A DNA stretch of 64,000 bases from Streptacidiphilus albus JL83 (lineage in GTDB: Bacteria > Actinomycetota > Actinomycetes > Streptomycetales > Streptomycetaceae). Below the pieces are notes generated by a model. The model saw nothing but the letters and a program-made list of their open reading frames with translations. It did not search any database and was not told the DNA's origin. Positions 27,076 through 35,338 of the stretch are shown here, piece by piece. How positions within the stretch are numbered: position 1 is the stretch's first letter; each line of letters opens with the position of its first letter. Both the position numbers and the translations under genes were made by a program. The stretch lies in assembly GCF_000744705.1 (NCBI RefSeq), contig NZ_JQML01000001.1:5900017-5964016 (forward strand), in the 5' to 3' direction.

Positions 27076-28967
27076 GCACCATGGCAGCCGTCGAGCCGGC
27101 GACGGCCGGATCGGACAGAGCAGGATCGGGCCCAGCCGGATCGGGCCCAGCCGGCCCTGGCACGGCCGGACGTGACGCGCAGGAGCGCGGGGCCTCGGAA
27201 CGGGGGCCGGCCGGGGCGGAGTCGGCCGCCCAGGGGATGACCGAGCAGGAGATCCGCCGCCGGGCCGCCCGGCTGGAGGAGCGCTTCGGCGACCCAGGGG
27301 ATCCGGCGAACCCGCTCGGCTTCCGCGCCCTGCTCGCCGCCGAGGAGCGCGGCGAGCTGCTCCCCGAGGCCGAGCAGGTGCTGGACGACGAGGGATTCGG
27401 CGCGGAGCTGGTCCCCGCGGCGCTCGGCGGTCGACTGGAGCGCGCCGACGGCCTGGCCCGGATCCTGCGGCCGATCTTCCGCCGGGATCTCGCGCTGGGC
27501 TTCGGCCACGGGATCACCTCGCTGTTCGCGGCCTCCGCCGTCTGGGTGGCCGGAACCGACCAGCAGCGTCAGGAAATGGCGCTGCTGCTGCGCGCCGGCG
27601 GTCGCGCGGCCATCGTCCACCACTCGATGGCGCACGGGGTCGCCCTGCTCAGCGGGGAGGCGACGATCAGCTCCCGGGGCGGCGGGATCGGACTCAGCGG
27701 GCGCAAGGACATGGTGATCAACGCCGAGCGGGCCGGCGCGCTGGTGGTCTACGCCAGGAACGACCCGGACAGCCCCCGGCTCAACGGCGGCGGCAGCCAC
27801 TCGGTGCTGCTGATGGGCGCCGACGAGCACATCGACCGGGGACTCCGGGTGCTGCCGCGCCGGCCCACCACGGGAATGCAGGGCTGCCGGTTCGCGGGCT
27901 ACGAGTTCGACGACTGCCGGCTGGCCGAGGACGCGATCGTCGGTGCGCCCGGGGACGGGGTGCGGCTGGCCCTGCGGACCTTCCAGCTGAACCGTTCGCT
28001 GATCCCGGCGGCCCTGGTGGGCTCGGTCGACCCGGTGCTGCGGGCCGCTGTGCGAACCGCCGTCGCCGGTGCCAACGACATCCGGGCCGGACGCCAACGA
28101 GCGCTGCTGGCAGGGGTGTTCGCGGACCTGCTGGCCTGCGACAGCATGGCCACGGTGGCCCTGCGGGCGCTCCATCTGGTACCCGACAGTGCGCACCTGG
28201 CGGCGGCCGAGGTGAAGTACCTCGTGCCCGACCTGCTGCGGGACGACCTGGAGGAACTGGGAACCGTACTGGGGATGTCGGCCGGTTGCCGTGACGGCGA
28301 GCAGGGCGCGCTGGCGAAGCTGATGCGGGACCTGCCCGCAGCCGGGCTGGGGCACGCCGGCACCGCCGCCTGCCAGGCGGTGGTGATCCCGCAACTGCCG
28401 CTGCTGGCCCGTAAGTCGTGGTTCCGCGCGGCCGAGCCGCCGGCCGGGCTGTTCGGACTGGACGGGATGCTGCCCAGGCTCGACCTGTCGGCGCTGGCGC
28501 TGGCCGGCGGGGAGGACGTGCTGGCCGCGGGGCTGGTGGCCACGGCGTCCAGGGTGCGGGACCGCCGCATCCCGGGGGAGTACGGGCGCGCCCTGCGCAC
28601 CCTCGCCGACGGCTTCGTCACCGAACTGTGGGCGCTGCACGACCGTTGCCTGGCGATCGAACCGGGCGACCGGGCCGCGCTGTCCCGACCGGAGATGTGC
28701 GCGGTGGCGGACAGGCACGCGCTGCTGCTCGCCGCCGCCGCGGTGCTCGGGGTCTGGGAGCGGCAGCAGTCGGTCGGCGGCTTCCTGGCCGATCCGGCCT
28801 GGGCGGTGCTCGCCCTGACCCGACTGGGCCTGCGCCTGAACATGAACCCCCCGGAACTCCCGGAGGACTGTGTCGACCGGGTGCTGGTCGAGGTTGTGGA
28901 CCGCTTGCGGACCGGGCGCAGCTACGACCTCCACGACGCACCCATGGAAGGAGGAGGGACATGGTGA
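27072..28967 (+). CDS. Acyl-CoA dehydrogenase family flavoprotein
   Basis: 631 aa, longer than the usual ~380-600. Start ATG overlaps the FAAL stop (ATGA). The first ~55 residues are a low-complexity Ala/Gly/Ser/Pro segment with repeated SGPAG units. The rest follows the acyl-CoA dehydrogenase order: a helical N-domain, a beta-domain with ITSLFAASAVW and LSGRKDMVINAERAGALVV, TTGMQGCRFAGYEFDD, and C-terminal helices. It probably adds a double bond to an acyl chain that the FAAL activates, on CoA or a carrier protein. The catalytic Glu is not certain by eye. Its end overlaps the next gene by seven bases. Confidence 0.82.
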
Positions 28968-29827
28968 GGGACGGCACGATGCGCCCGACCGTTGCGGAGC
29001 CGATCGCGATGCCGGGCATCGACGGCCCCTGGGGTCGGGTGCGCCAGTCAGTCAATTGGCATGGCCATGCGGTGATTCACGCATGCTGGCAGCAGTGGTT
29101 GCCGGCGGCGCTGGCTGACCCGGAACTGCGCAACCTGTTGGGCGGGAGGGACTGGCAGCGCCTGCGCGGGCTGGCTGACCCGGACGCGCGCTCACGCTTC
29201 GCGGCCTCCCGGCTGCTGTTGCGGTACTCGGCCGGGGCGGCGCTCCATGTCCCGGCGGAGCAGGTCGAATTGGCCTACAAGCCGGGCGGCCGGCCCTATC
29301 TGCGCGGGTGCGACCAGCTCGATCTGAGCCTCAGTCACACCAAGGACCTGGTCGTGGTCGGGCTCAACCGGCGCGGGCGGATCGGGGTGGACACCGAACT
29401 CTCGGGCCGACGGATCCAGTTCGACGCGGTCTCGCGGCAACTGTGCACACCGGCCGAGCGGCGGAGGCTGCGGGTGCTTCCGGTGCCGGAGCAGGAGCGG
29501 GAGCTGCTGCGGATCTGGACCCTGAAGGAGGCCTACACCAAGGCGTTGGGACAGGGGATGCGGATGGGCTTCAACCAGTTCGGCTTCGGGCCCGATGGCG
29601 GCGGCTCGCTCCAGGCACCGGACGGCAGTCCGGCGGCGGAGGGCGAGTGGTCGTTCGACACCTTCGAACTGCTCGACCGCTACCTGGTGAGCATCGCCTG
29701 CCAGGACTCCGGCCTGAGCGGCAGCGGGGACACGTCGGTGAACACCATGCTGGACGAGGGCTTCATGGGCGAGGTCGTCGACCTCCTCAGTCGCTCGGAG
29801 CGGGAGGAATCGCCCTCGTCCCTGTGA
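28961..29827 (+). CDS. Sfp-type 4'-phosphopantetheinyl transferase
   Basis: 288 aa. It adds the CoA-derived arm to carrier proteins. The Mg-binding motif is GRIGVDTEL and the second motif is IWTLKEAYTKALGQGM; the KPGGRPYL and LSLSHTKDLVVVG segments are also typical. ATG 28961 follows GGAGGAGGGAC and overlaps the dehydrogenase stop. It likely activates the two ACPs encoded in the polyketide region and marks this operon as secondary metabolism. Confidence 0.93.
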   Translation: MVRDGTMRPTVAEPIAMPGIDGPWGRVRQSVNWHGHAVIHACWQQWLPAALADPELRNLLGGRDWQRLRGLADPDARSRFAASRLLLRYSAGAALHVPAEQVELAYKPGGRPYLRGCDQLDLSLSHTKDLVVVGLNRRGRIGVDTELSGRRIQFDAVSRQLCTPAERRRLRVLPVPEQERELLRIWTLKEAYTKALGQGMRMGFNQFGFGPDGGGSLQAPDGSPAAEGEWSFDTFELLDRYLVSIACQDSGLSGSGDTSVNTMLDEGFMGEVVDLLSRSEREESPSSL

Positions 29828-29910
29828 ATCTGGAGCGGAGGACGGCGTCTCCCGTGTGACCCAAGTGACAATATGAGACGTTGCACATCAGTTGGCGAAC
29901 CGGGGGATTC

Positions 29911-30516
29911 ATGATCCGAATACTAATTGCAGAGGACATGCATCTGTTGCGCAGAGCGTTGGTCTCCCTGCTGGAGTTGGAGGACGACATGGAGGTGGTC
30001 GCCGAGCTGTCCTCGGGCGACGAGATCGTGCCGGCGGCGCAGACAGTTCGGCCGGACATCGCGGTACTCGACGTCGACCTGCCCGGCACGGACGGCATCA
30101 GTGCCGCCCAGGCCCTGCATGTCGCGGTGCCGGAGTGTCGCACCCTGATCCTCACCAGCCTGGGGAGACCGGGGAACCTGCGGCGCGCCCTGGCGGCACA
30201 CGCTTCGGGATTCCTGCTCAAGGACTCCGAGCCCGACCAGCTCACCGCCGCCATCCGGGACATCGTTGCCGGGAAGCGGGTCATCGACCCGCAGTTGGCC
30301 CTGGCCGCGCTGGACACCGGCTCCTCCCCGCTCACGGAGCGGGAGGTGGAGGTGTTGCGGATGGCCGGGGACGGGGCCGAGCCCGCAGAGATCGCGGAGC
30401 GACTGTTCCTGTCGGCGGGCACGGTCCGTAACTACCTGACGACGGTGGTGTCGAAGCTGAACGCGCGGAACCGGGTGGATGCGATCCGGATCGCCCGGGA
30501 AGCCGGCTGGCTGTAG
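29911..30516 (+). CDS. NarL/LuxR family response regulator (DesR-like)
   Basis: 201 aa. Receiver domain residues 1-118 with acidic residues in LIAEDMHLLR, phosphoacceptor Asp in VLDVDLPGTDG and Lys in FLLKDSEP. The LuxR helix-turn-helix spans SPLTEREVEVLRMAGDG to SKLNARNRVDAIRIAREAGW. ATG 29911 has a GGGGG stretch six bases upstream. It runs convergently into the double-module kinase gene at 30554-32491. A degenerate copy of its last 22 codons lies at 32546-32612, so it was part of the DNA segment that was duplicated. Confidence 0.94.
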   Translation: MIRILIAEDMHLLRRALVSLLELEDDMEVVAELSSGDEIVPAAQTVRPDIAVLDVDLPGTDGISAAQALHVAVPECRTLILTSLGRPGNLRRALAAHASGFLLKDSEPDQLTAAIRDIVAGKRVIDPQLALAALDTGSSPLTEREVEVLRMAGDGAEPAEIAERLFLSAGTVRNYLTTVVSKLNARNRVDAIRIAREAGWL

Positions 30517-32545
30517 CCACCTGGTTGCACCCATCGATCGTTCCGCTCCTGCTTCATGACACGGCGTCGGTGTACTCCGACGCGGGTCGGTAGGTGCGGG
30601 CGACGGTGCGGACGTCGGCGAGGGCCCGGCGGGCGGTTCCGAGTACTTCGGCGACCTCCTGTTGGGCCCTTGTGGTGTCGCGGGTGATCAGGTGGTTGGC
30701 GAGTTCGCATTTGAGGGAGATGCTGCTGAGGTTGTCGCCGAGCAGGTTGTGCAGGTCGCGGCTGAAGCGGAGGCGTTCGGCGGTGACGGCGAGTTCGGAC
30801 AGTTCGGCGCGGGACCGGTGGACCTCGGCGATGACGTCCTTGAGCTGGGACAGCCCGAAGAGGACCAGCCCGGTCATGGGAGCGAGCAGGAGCAGGTAGA
30901 CGATCTGGGTGGGGCTGTTCTCACCGAGGCGGATGCGAATGAACTCGCTGGCGACGCTCAGCACGGCGAACGTGGTCCAGGCGGCGGTGCGCGGGAGGAC
31001 CATCAGAGCGGCGCCCGCTGCCAGGCCTGCTTCGCCCATCCAGGGGAGGCCGAGGAAGGAGAAGGGGGCGAGGGCGACGGTGATCTGCAGGGCGAGGACC
31101 GTGTAGGGGTGGCGCAGCGGGAACCGTCGGCTCGCGTTGGGGAAGGTCTGCCACAGCTGCAGGCCCACCGACAGCGCCACCAGCAGGGAGCCGAGTGCGA
31201 GCTGATCCAGCGCCAGTCCCTCGGAGTACATGTAGCTGACGCCCTGGATCAGGTAGCCGGCCAGGATCCCGAGCACCAGCAGGGTCGCGGTGCGCGGGGC
31301 GAGGGTGGGGGTGGACCGGGGCGCGGGCGTCGGAGCCGTGGTGGTGACCGGGCTGCGGGTGAGCGGGATTCGGGCGAGGAGTTCGAAGTGGTTGTCGTGG
31401 CGGTCGGTGGTGAGGCTGCCGTTGAGTCGGTGGAGTCGGGTGGTGAGGCTGTCGAGTCCGGTTCCGGTGCGGTCGGTGCTGGGGCGTTCGGGGGTTCCGT
31501 CGTTGGTGATGCGGAGTTCGATGTGCTCGGTGGTTCGGGTGGTGGTGATGGTGCAGTGTTCGGCCTTGCTGTGGCGGAGCATGTTGGTGAGGGCTTCGCG
31601 CAGCACTGTGGCCAGGACGGTGTCGGTGTCGGCGGGCAGCGGGGTGGGGTCGACCTGGATGGTGGCCTCGATGCCGGCGGCTATGAGCATGGTTCGGGCG
31701 CTGTGGGCCTCGTCGGCGAGGGAGAGGTCCCGGTAGCCGCGGGCGACGGTGCGGACGTCGGCGAGGGCCTGTCGGGCGGTGCCGAGGATCTCGGTGAGTT
31801 CGCCCCGGGCGCGCTCGGTGTTGCGCGGGATGAGCCGGGTGGTCAGCTCGCACTTCACAGCGATGGTGGAGAGGCTGTAGCCGAGGAGGTCGTGCAGGTC
31901 GCTGGAGAAGCGCAGGCGCTCGGTGCTGACGGCCAGTCGGGTCAGCTCCGAGCGCGAGTGGTGCACCTCGGCGACCAATGCCACGAACCGGGACAGGACG
32001 AAGATCACCAGGGTGTCCAGCAGGAACTCGACGGTTGCGAAGACGATGTCCCAGCGCAGGCCGATCAGCAGGAAGGAGACCTCCTCCGCAGCGAGAACGA
32101 CGGCGAACACGGGCCAGGCGAGCCTGCGGGGCAGCAGGATGAGGACCGAACCTGCGGCAAGGGGGGTCATGCCCAACATGGCCTCGCCGAAGAGCGGGAT
32201 GACGGCGAAGGCGAGCACGGCGTGGATCCCGAGGAGCCAGTAGCGGGTACGCGCGGAGAGCTGGACCAGGCTGGGGAACGTGCAGGTGAGCTGGGCCCAG
32301 AGCATCGCGGCGAAGCAGAGGCAGGCGATGGCGATGCGCCCGGCGGAGATGTGCTCTGCGAGGACGTAGCCGGCGTCGATGACACAGAAACCGATGACCC
32401 AGGTGGCGGCCACCGCGATGGCCATACCGGGCGGGAGATTCTCCCGCATGGAGCGAAATGACTCCGACGCCCCCCGGCCGAAGCTCAGCATTCTCAGCGC
32501 TCCCCCAGTTGCAGAATGTCCAGCAATGGGCTCAGTCGTCATGTC
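30450..32545. repeat. Tandem duplication, copy 1 (2096 bp)
   Basis: This copy runs from the 3' end of the response regulator gene through kinase gene 1 to its control region. It matches copy 2 at a constant offset of 2096 bases. For example, TCGAAGCTGAACG is at 30451 and 32547, and the kinase stop codons are at 30554 and 32650. Confidence 0.9.
30554..32491 (-). CDS. Double-module DesK-like histidine kinase 1
   Basis: 645 aa. Module A has about five membrane helices (residues ~20-170), a HisKA_3 helix with phosphoacceptor His200 in SSDLHDLLGYSLS, and a GHKL ATPase (REALTNMLRHSKAEH, then GTGLDSLTTRL). Module B (from ~400) repeats the plan: about five helices and a second HisKA_3 helix with His581 in SRDLHNLLGDNLSS, but the protein ends at YTDAVS with no ATPase. 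I chose ATG 32491, with GGGGGAG upstream as in the twin gene; ATG 32542 lies in the duplication joint. Expected partner: the response regulator at 29911, which is convergent. Module A might phosphorylate both His residues. Confidence 0.9.
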   Translation of the reverse strand: MLSFGRGASESFRSMRENLPPGMAIAVAATWVIGFCVIDAGYVLAEHISAGRIAIACLCFAAMLWAQLTCTFPSLVQLSARTRYWLLGIHAVLAFAVIPLFGEAMLGMTPLAAGSVLILLPRRLAWPVFAVVLAAEEVSFLLIGLRWDIVFATVEFLLDTLVIFVLSRFVALVAEVHHSRSELTRLAVSTERLRFSSDLHDLLGYSLSTIAVKCELTTRLIPRNTERARGELTEILGTARQALADVRTVARGYRDLSLADEAHSARTMLIAAGIEATIQVDPTPLPADTDTVLATVLREALTNMLRHSKAEHCTITTTRTTEHIELRITNDGTPERPSTDRTGTGLDSLTTRLHRLNGSLTTDRHDNHFELLARIPLTRSPVTTTAPTPAPRSTPTLAPRTATLLVLGILAGYLIQGVSYMYSEGLALDQLALGSLLVALSVGLQLWQTFPNASRRFPLRHPYTVLALQITVALAPFSFLGLPWMGEAGLAAGAALMVLPRTAAWTTFAVLSVASEFIRIRLGENSPTQIVYLLLLAPMTGLVLFGLSQLKDVIAEVHRSRAELSELAVTAERLRFSRDLHNLLGDNLSSISLKCELANHLITRDTTRAQQEVAEVLGTARRALADVRTVARTYRPASEYTDAVS

Positions 32546-32612
32546 GTCGAAGCTGAACGTGCGGAACCGGGTGGATGCGATCCGGATCGCCCGGGAAGCC
32601 GGCTGGCTGTAG
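32546..32612 (+). pseudogene. Remnant of the response regulator 3' end
   Basis: Encodes SKLNVRNRVDAIRIAREAGW and a stop, equal to the end of the regulator at 29911-30516 except Val for Ala. It has no start or receiver domain. It is the scar of the tandem duplication and places the breakpoint inside the regulator gene. Confidence 0.9.
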
Positions 32613-32649
32613 CCACCTGGTTGCACCCATCGATCGTTCCTCTCCTGCT

Positions 32650-34587
32650 TCATGACATGGCGTCGGTGTATTCCGACGCGGGTCGGTAGGTGCGGGCGAC
32701 GGTGCGGACGTCGGCGAGGGCCCGGCGGGCGGTTCCGAGTACTTCGGCGACCTCCTGTTGGGCCCTTGTGGTGTCGCGGGTGATCAGGTGGTTGGCGAGT
32801 TCGCATTTGAGGGAGATGCTGCTGAGGTTGTCGCCGAGCAGGTTGTGCAGGTCGCGGCTGAAGCGGAGGCGTTCGGCGGTGACGGCGAGTTCGGACAGTT
32901 CGGCGCGGGACCGGTGGACCTCGGCGATGACGTCCTTGAGCTGGGACAGCCCGAAGACGACCAGCCCGGTCATGGGCGGGAGCAGCATCATGTAGACGAT
33001 CTCGGTGAAGCCGGAGTCTCCCAGACGGATCCGGATGAGTTCGTCGGCGACGCTCAGCACGGCGAAGGCGGCCCAGGCGGCGGCGCGCGGGAGGACCAGG
33101 AGCGCGGCGCCTGCCGCCAGGCCCGCTTCGCCCATCCAGTGCAGGCCGAAGAAGGAGAAGGGGACGAGGGCGACGGCGATCTGCAGGGCGAGGACCGCGT
33201 AGGGGTGGCGCAGCGGGAACCGTCGGCTCGCGTTGGGGAAGGTCTGCCACAGCTGCAGCCCCACGGCCAGTGCCACCAGCAGGGAGCCGAGCGCGACCCG
33301 ATCCAGTGTCAGGCCCTCGGTGTACATGTAGCTGACGCCCTGGATCAGGTAGCCGGCCAGGATCCCGAGCACCAGCAGGGTCGCGGTCCGCGGGGCGAGG
33401 GTGGGAGCGGCCTGTGGCGCGGGGGCCGGGGCGGTGGAGACGGCCGGAACAGCATTGAGCGGGATTCGGGCGAGGAGTTCGAAGTGGTTGTCGTGGCGGT
33501 CGGTGGTGAGGCTGCCGTTGAGTCGGTGGAGTCGGGTGGTGAGGCTGTCGAGTCCGGTTCCGGTGCGGTCGGTGCTGGGGCGTTCGGGGGTTCCGTCGTT
33601 GGTGATGCGGAGTTCGATGTGCTCGGTGGTGCGGGTGGTGGTGATGGTGCAGTGTTCGGCCTTGCTGTGGCGGAGCATGTTGGTGAGGGCTTCGCGCAGC
33701 ACTGTGGCCAGGACGGTGTCGGTGTCGGCGGGCAGCGGGGTGGGGTCGACCTGGATGGTGGCCTCGATGCCGGCGGCTATGAGCATGGTTCGGGCGCTGT
33801 GGGCCTCGTCGGCGAGGGAGAGGTCCCGGTAGCCGCGGGCGACGGTGCGGACGTCGGCGAGGGCCTGTCGGGCGGTGCCGAGGATCTCGGTGAGTTCGCC
33901 CCGGGCGCGCTCGGTGTTGCGCGGGATGAGCCGGGTGGTCAGCTCGCACTTCACAGCGATGGTGGAGAGGCTGTAGCCGAGGAGGTCGTGCAGGTCGCTG
34001 GAGAAGCGCAGGCGCTCGGTGCTGACGGCCAGTCGGGTCAGCTCGGAGCGCGAGTGGTGCACCTCGGCGACCAGCTCCACCAGCCGGGACACAGTGAAGA
34101 TCACCAACGCGTCCAGCAGGAACTCGACGGAACCGAAGGCGATGTCCCAACGAAGGCCCACCAGGATGATGGCCGTCTCCTCGGCGGCGAAGACGAGGGC
34201 GAAGGCGGGCCAGGCGAACCTACGGGGCAGGACGAGGAGGGCGGACCCGGCGACGAAGGGAGTCATCCCCATCATGGCCTCGCCGAAGAGCGGGATGACG
34301 GCGAAGGCGAGCACGGCGTGGACCCCGAGCATCCAGTAGCGGGTGCGCTCCGAGAGCGGGATCAGACGGGGGAAGGAGTAGCAGAGTTGGGCCGAGAGCA
34401 TCGCGGCGAAGCAGAGACAGGCGACGGCGATCCGCCAGGCGGAGACGGGCTCCTCGATGACGTAGCCCGCGTCGATGAGACAGAACCCGACGACCCATCC
34501 GGCTGCCATGGCGATGGCCAGACGCGGCGGGAGATTCTCCCTCGCGGAGCGAAGCGACTCCGACGCCCCCCGGCCGAAGTTCGACAT
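32650..34587 (-). CDS. Double-module DesK-like histidine kinase 2
   Basis: 645 aa, same length and layout as the kinase at 30554-32491. Residues ~175-375 (His200 helix and ATPase) and ~545-645 (second His helix, His581) are almost identical between the twins. The membrane segments (~1-170 and ~380-540) differ at many positions, for example GEAMMGMTPFVAGSALLVL against GEAMLGMTPLAAGSVLILL. Selection or gene conversion has kept the catalytic parts alike while the sensor parts drift. ATG 34587 follows GGGGGAACGTTGAGA; TTG 34593 is possible. It lies next to the RiPP operon in the same direction. Confidence 0.9.
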   Translation of the reverse strand: MSNFGRGASESLRSARENLPPRLAIAMAAGWVVGFCLIDAGYVIEEPVSAWRIAVACLCFAAMLSAQLCYSFPRLIPLSERTRYWMLGVHAVLAFAVIPLFGEAMMGMTPFVAGSALLVLPRRFAWPAFALVFAAEETAIILVGLRWDIAFGSVEFLLDALVIFTVSRLVELVAEVHHSRSELTRLAVSTERLRFSSDLHDLLGYSLSTIAVKCELTTRLIPRNTERARGELTEILGTARQALADVRTVARGYRDLSLADEAHSARTMLIAAGIEATIQVDPTPLPADTDTVLATVLREALTNMLRHSKAEHCTITTTRTTEHIELRITNDGTPERPSTDRTGTGLDSLTTRLHRLNGSLTTDRHDNHFELLARIPLNAVPAVSTAPAPAPQAAPTLAPRTATLLVLGILAGYLIQGVSYMYTEGLTLDRVALGSLLVALAVGLQLWQTFPNASRRFPLRHPYAVLALQIAVALVPFSFFGLHWMGEAGLAAGAALLVLPRAAAWAAFAVLSVADELIRIRLGDSGFTEIVYMMLLPPMTGLVVFGLSQLKDVIAEVHRSRAELSELAVTAERLRFSRDLHNLLGDNLSSISLKCELANHLITRDTTRAQQEVAEVLGTARRALADVRTVARTYRPASEYTDAMS

Positions 34588-34677
34588 TCTCAACGTTCCC
34601 CCATTGTTGAATGTTCAGCAATTGGCTACTGACTTGCCTGATTGCAATGTAGCCGAGAGCTTCGGCGTGCCAAGAGG

Positions 34678-35316
34678 TTATTCGGCGAGCAAGACGAGGT
34701 CTGCTGCGACCAGATAGGCGATTGAGGCGTCGAGGGCCGACGCGGGCAGTGGCGCTGCCGGCTCCGCAGGCAGGGCCTCGGGGTGGGGCCGCTGGGTCAG
34801 ACCGAGTCGGTCCAGGGTCTCCACCTGCTCGATCTCGGCCCGGTGGCAGGACGAAGAGGACTCGATCAGGGCGCGGTGCTTCAGTAGCCGGATGCGCACG
34901 GAGGGAGCCAGGTGGGCGCTCCAGGTGGCCGGGAGCGCCTCGGGGGTCAGTGAATTCCCAGATTCCAAGGTGATCACGGAGAGCAGGGTTTCGCTTCCGA
35001 CCGCGATGGTGCGGATGATGAGGTGCCCCAATTCAGCCAATTCGACCAATAGTTCCTTGGTGCCTACATCCAGGGAGTCGTGCGGGGTGTTGTAGTCGGG
35101 GAAGTCGGGCACGATGTTCCGCAACGAGACGCTGCCGAGCAGCATCCGTCGCACCGCCTCCCGCAGCAGAGCGCTGGGGTGTGCGATGCGCAGCTCGGTA
35201 CCGCTCGCATGCAGCACCAGGGTTTCCACCGGATCGGACTCGCAGGACACACGGACGTCTTCGCGCAAGGACCAGAACTCGGTGAGTTGGGGAGTGGCCA
35301 GGTCGCTGATGCGCAT
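34678..35316 (-). CDS. SagB-like N-terminal domain protein lacking the nitroreductase domain
   Basis: 212 aa. It is the last gene of the RiPP operon, 22 bases after the cyclodehydratase stop. The pattern resembles the N-terminal half of SagB/ThcOx-type azoline dehydrogenases: an early beta-rich part (LVLHASGTELRIAHPSALLREAVRRML), the LAELGHLIIRTIAVGSETLLSVI stretch, a middle variable Ser/Pro part, and a final AYLVAADLVLLAE. In the full family a flavin nitroreductase domain follows; here translation stops at 34678, next to the duplicated kinase genes. It may be a truncated dehydrogenase or a stand-alone recognition or scaffold protein. The similarity is by pattern memory only. Confidence 0.55.
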   Translation of the reverse strand: MRISDLATPQLTEFWSLREDVRVSCESDPVETLVLHASGTELRIAHPSALLREAVRRMLLGSVSLRNIVPDFPDYNTPHDSLDVGTKELLVELAELGHLIIRTIAVGSETLLSVITLESGNSLTPEALPATWSAHLAPSVRIRLLKHRALIESSSSCHRAEIEQVETLDRLGLTQRPHPEALPAEPAAPLPASALDASIAYLVAADLVLLAE

Positions 35317-35338
35317 GGGAACCGTCCAGGAATGGGCT

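Larger units (their letters stand above)
32546..34630. repeat. Tandem duplication, copy 2
   Basis: Second copy of the 2.1-kb unit: regulator remnant plus kinase gene 2. Similarity fades at about 34626-34630, after CAGCAATTGGCT, which matches CAGCAATGGGCT in copy 1. Confidence 0.88.

Noticed and set aside
30554..34150. One continuous 1198-aa minus-strand frame across both kinase copies
   Set aside because: The part above 32542 is an out-of-frame shadow of kinase 2. The matching ribosome sites and equal 645-aa lengths support two separate genes.
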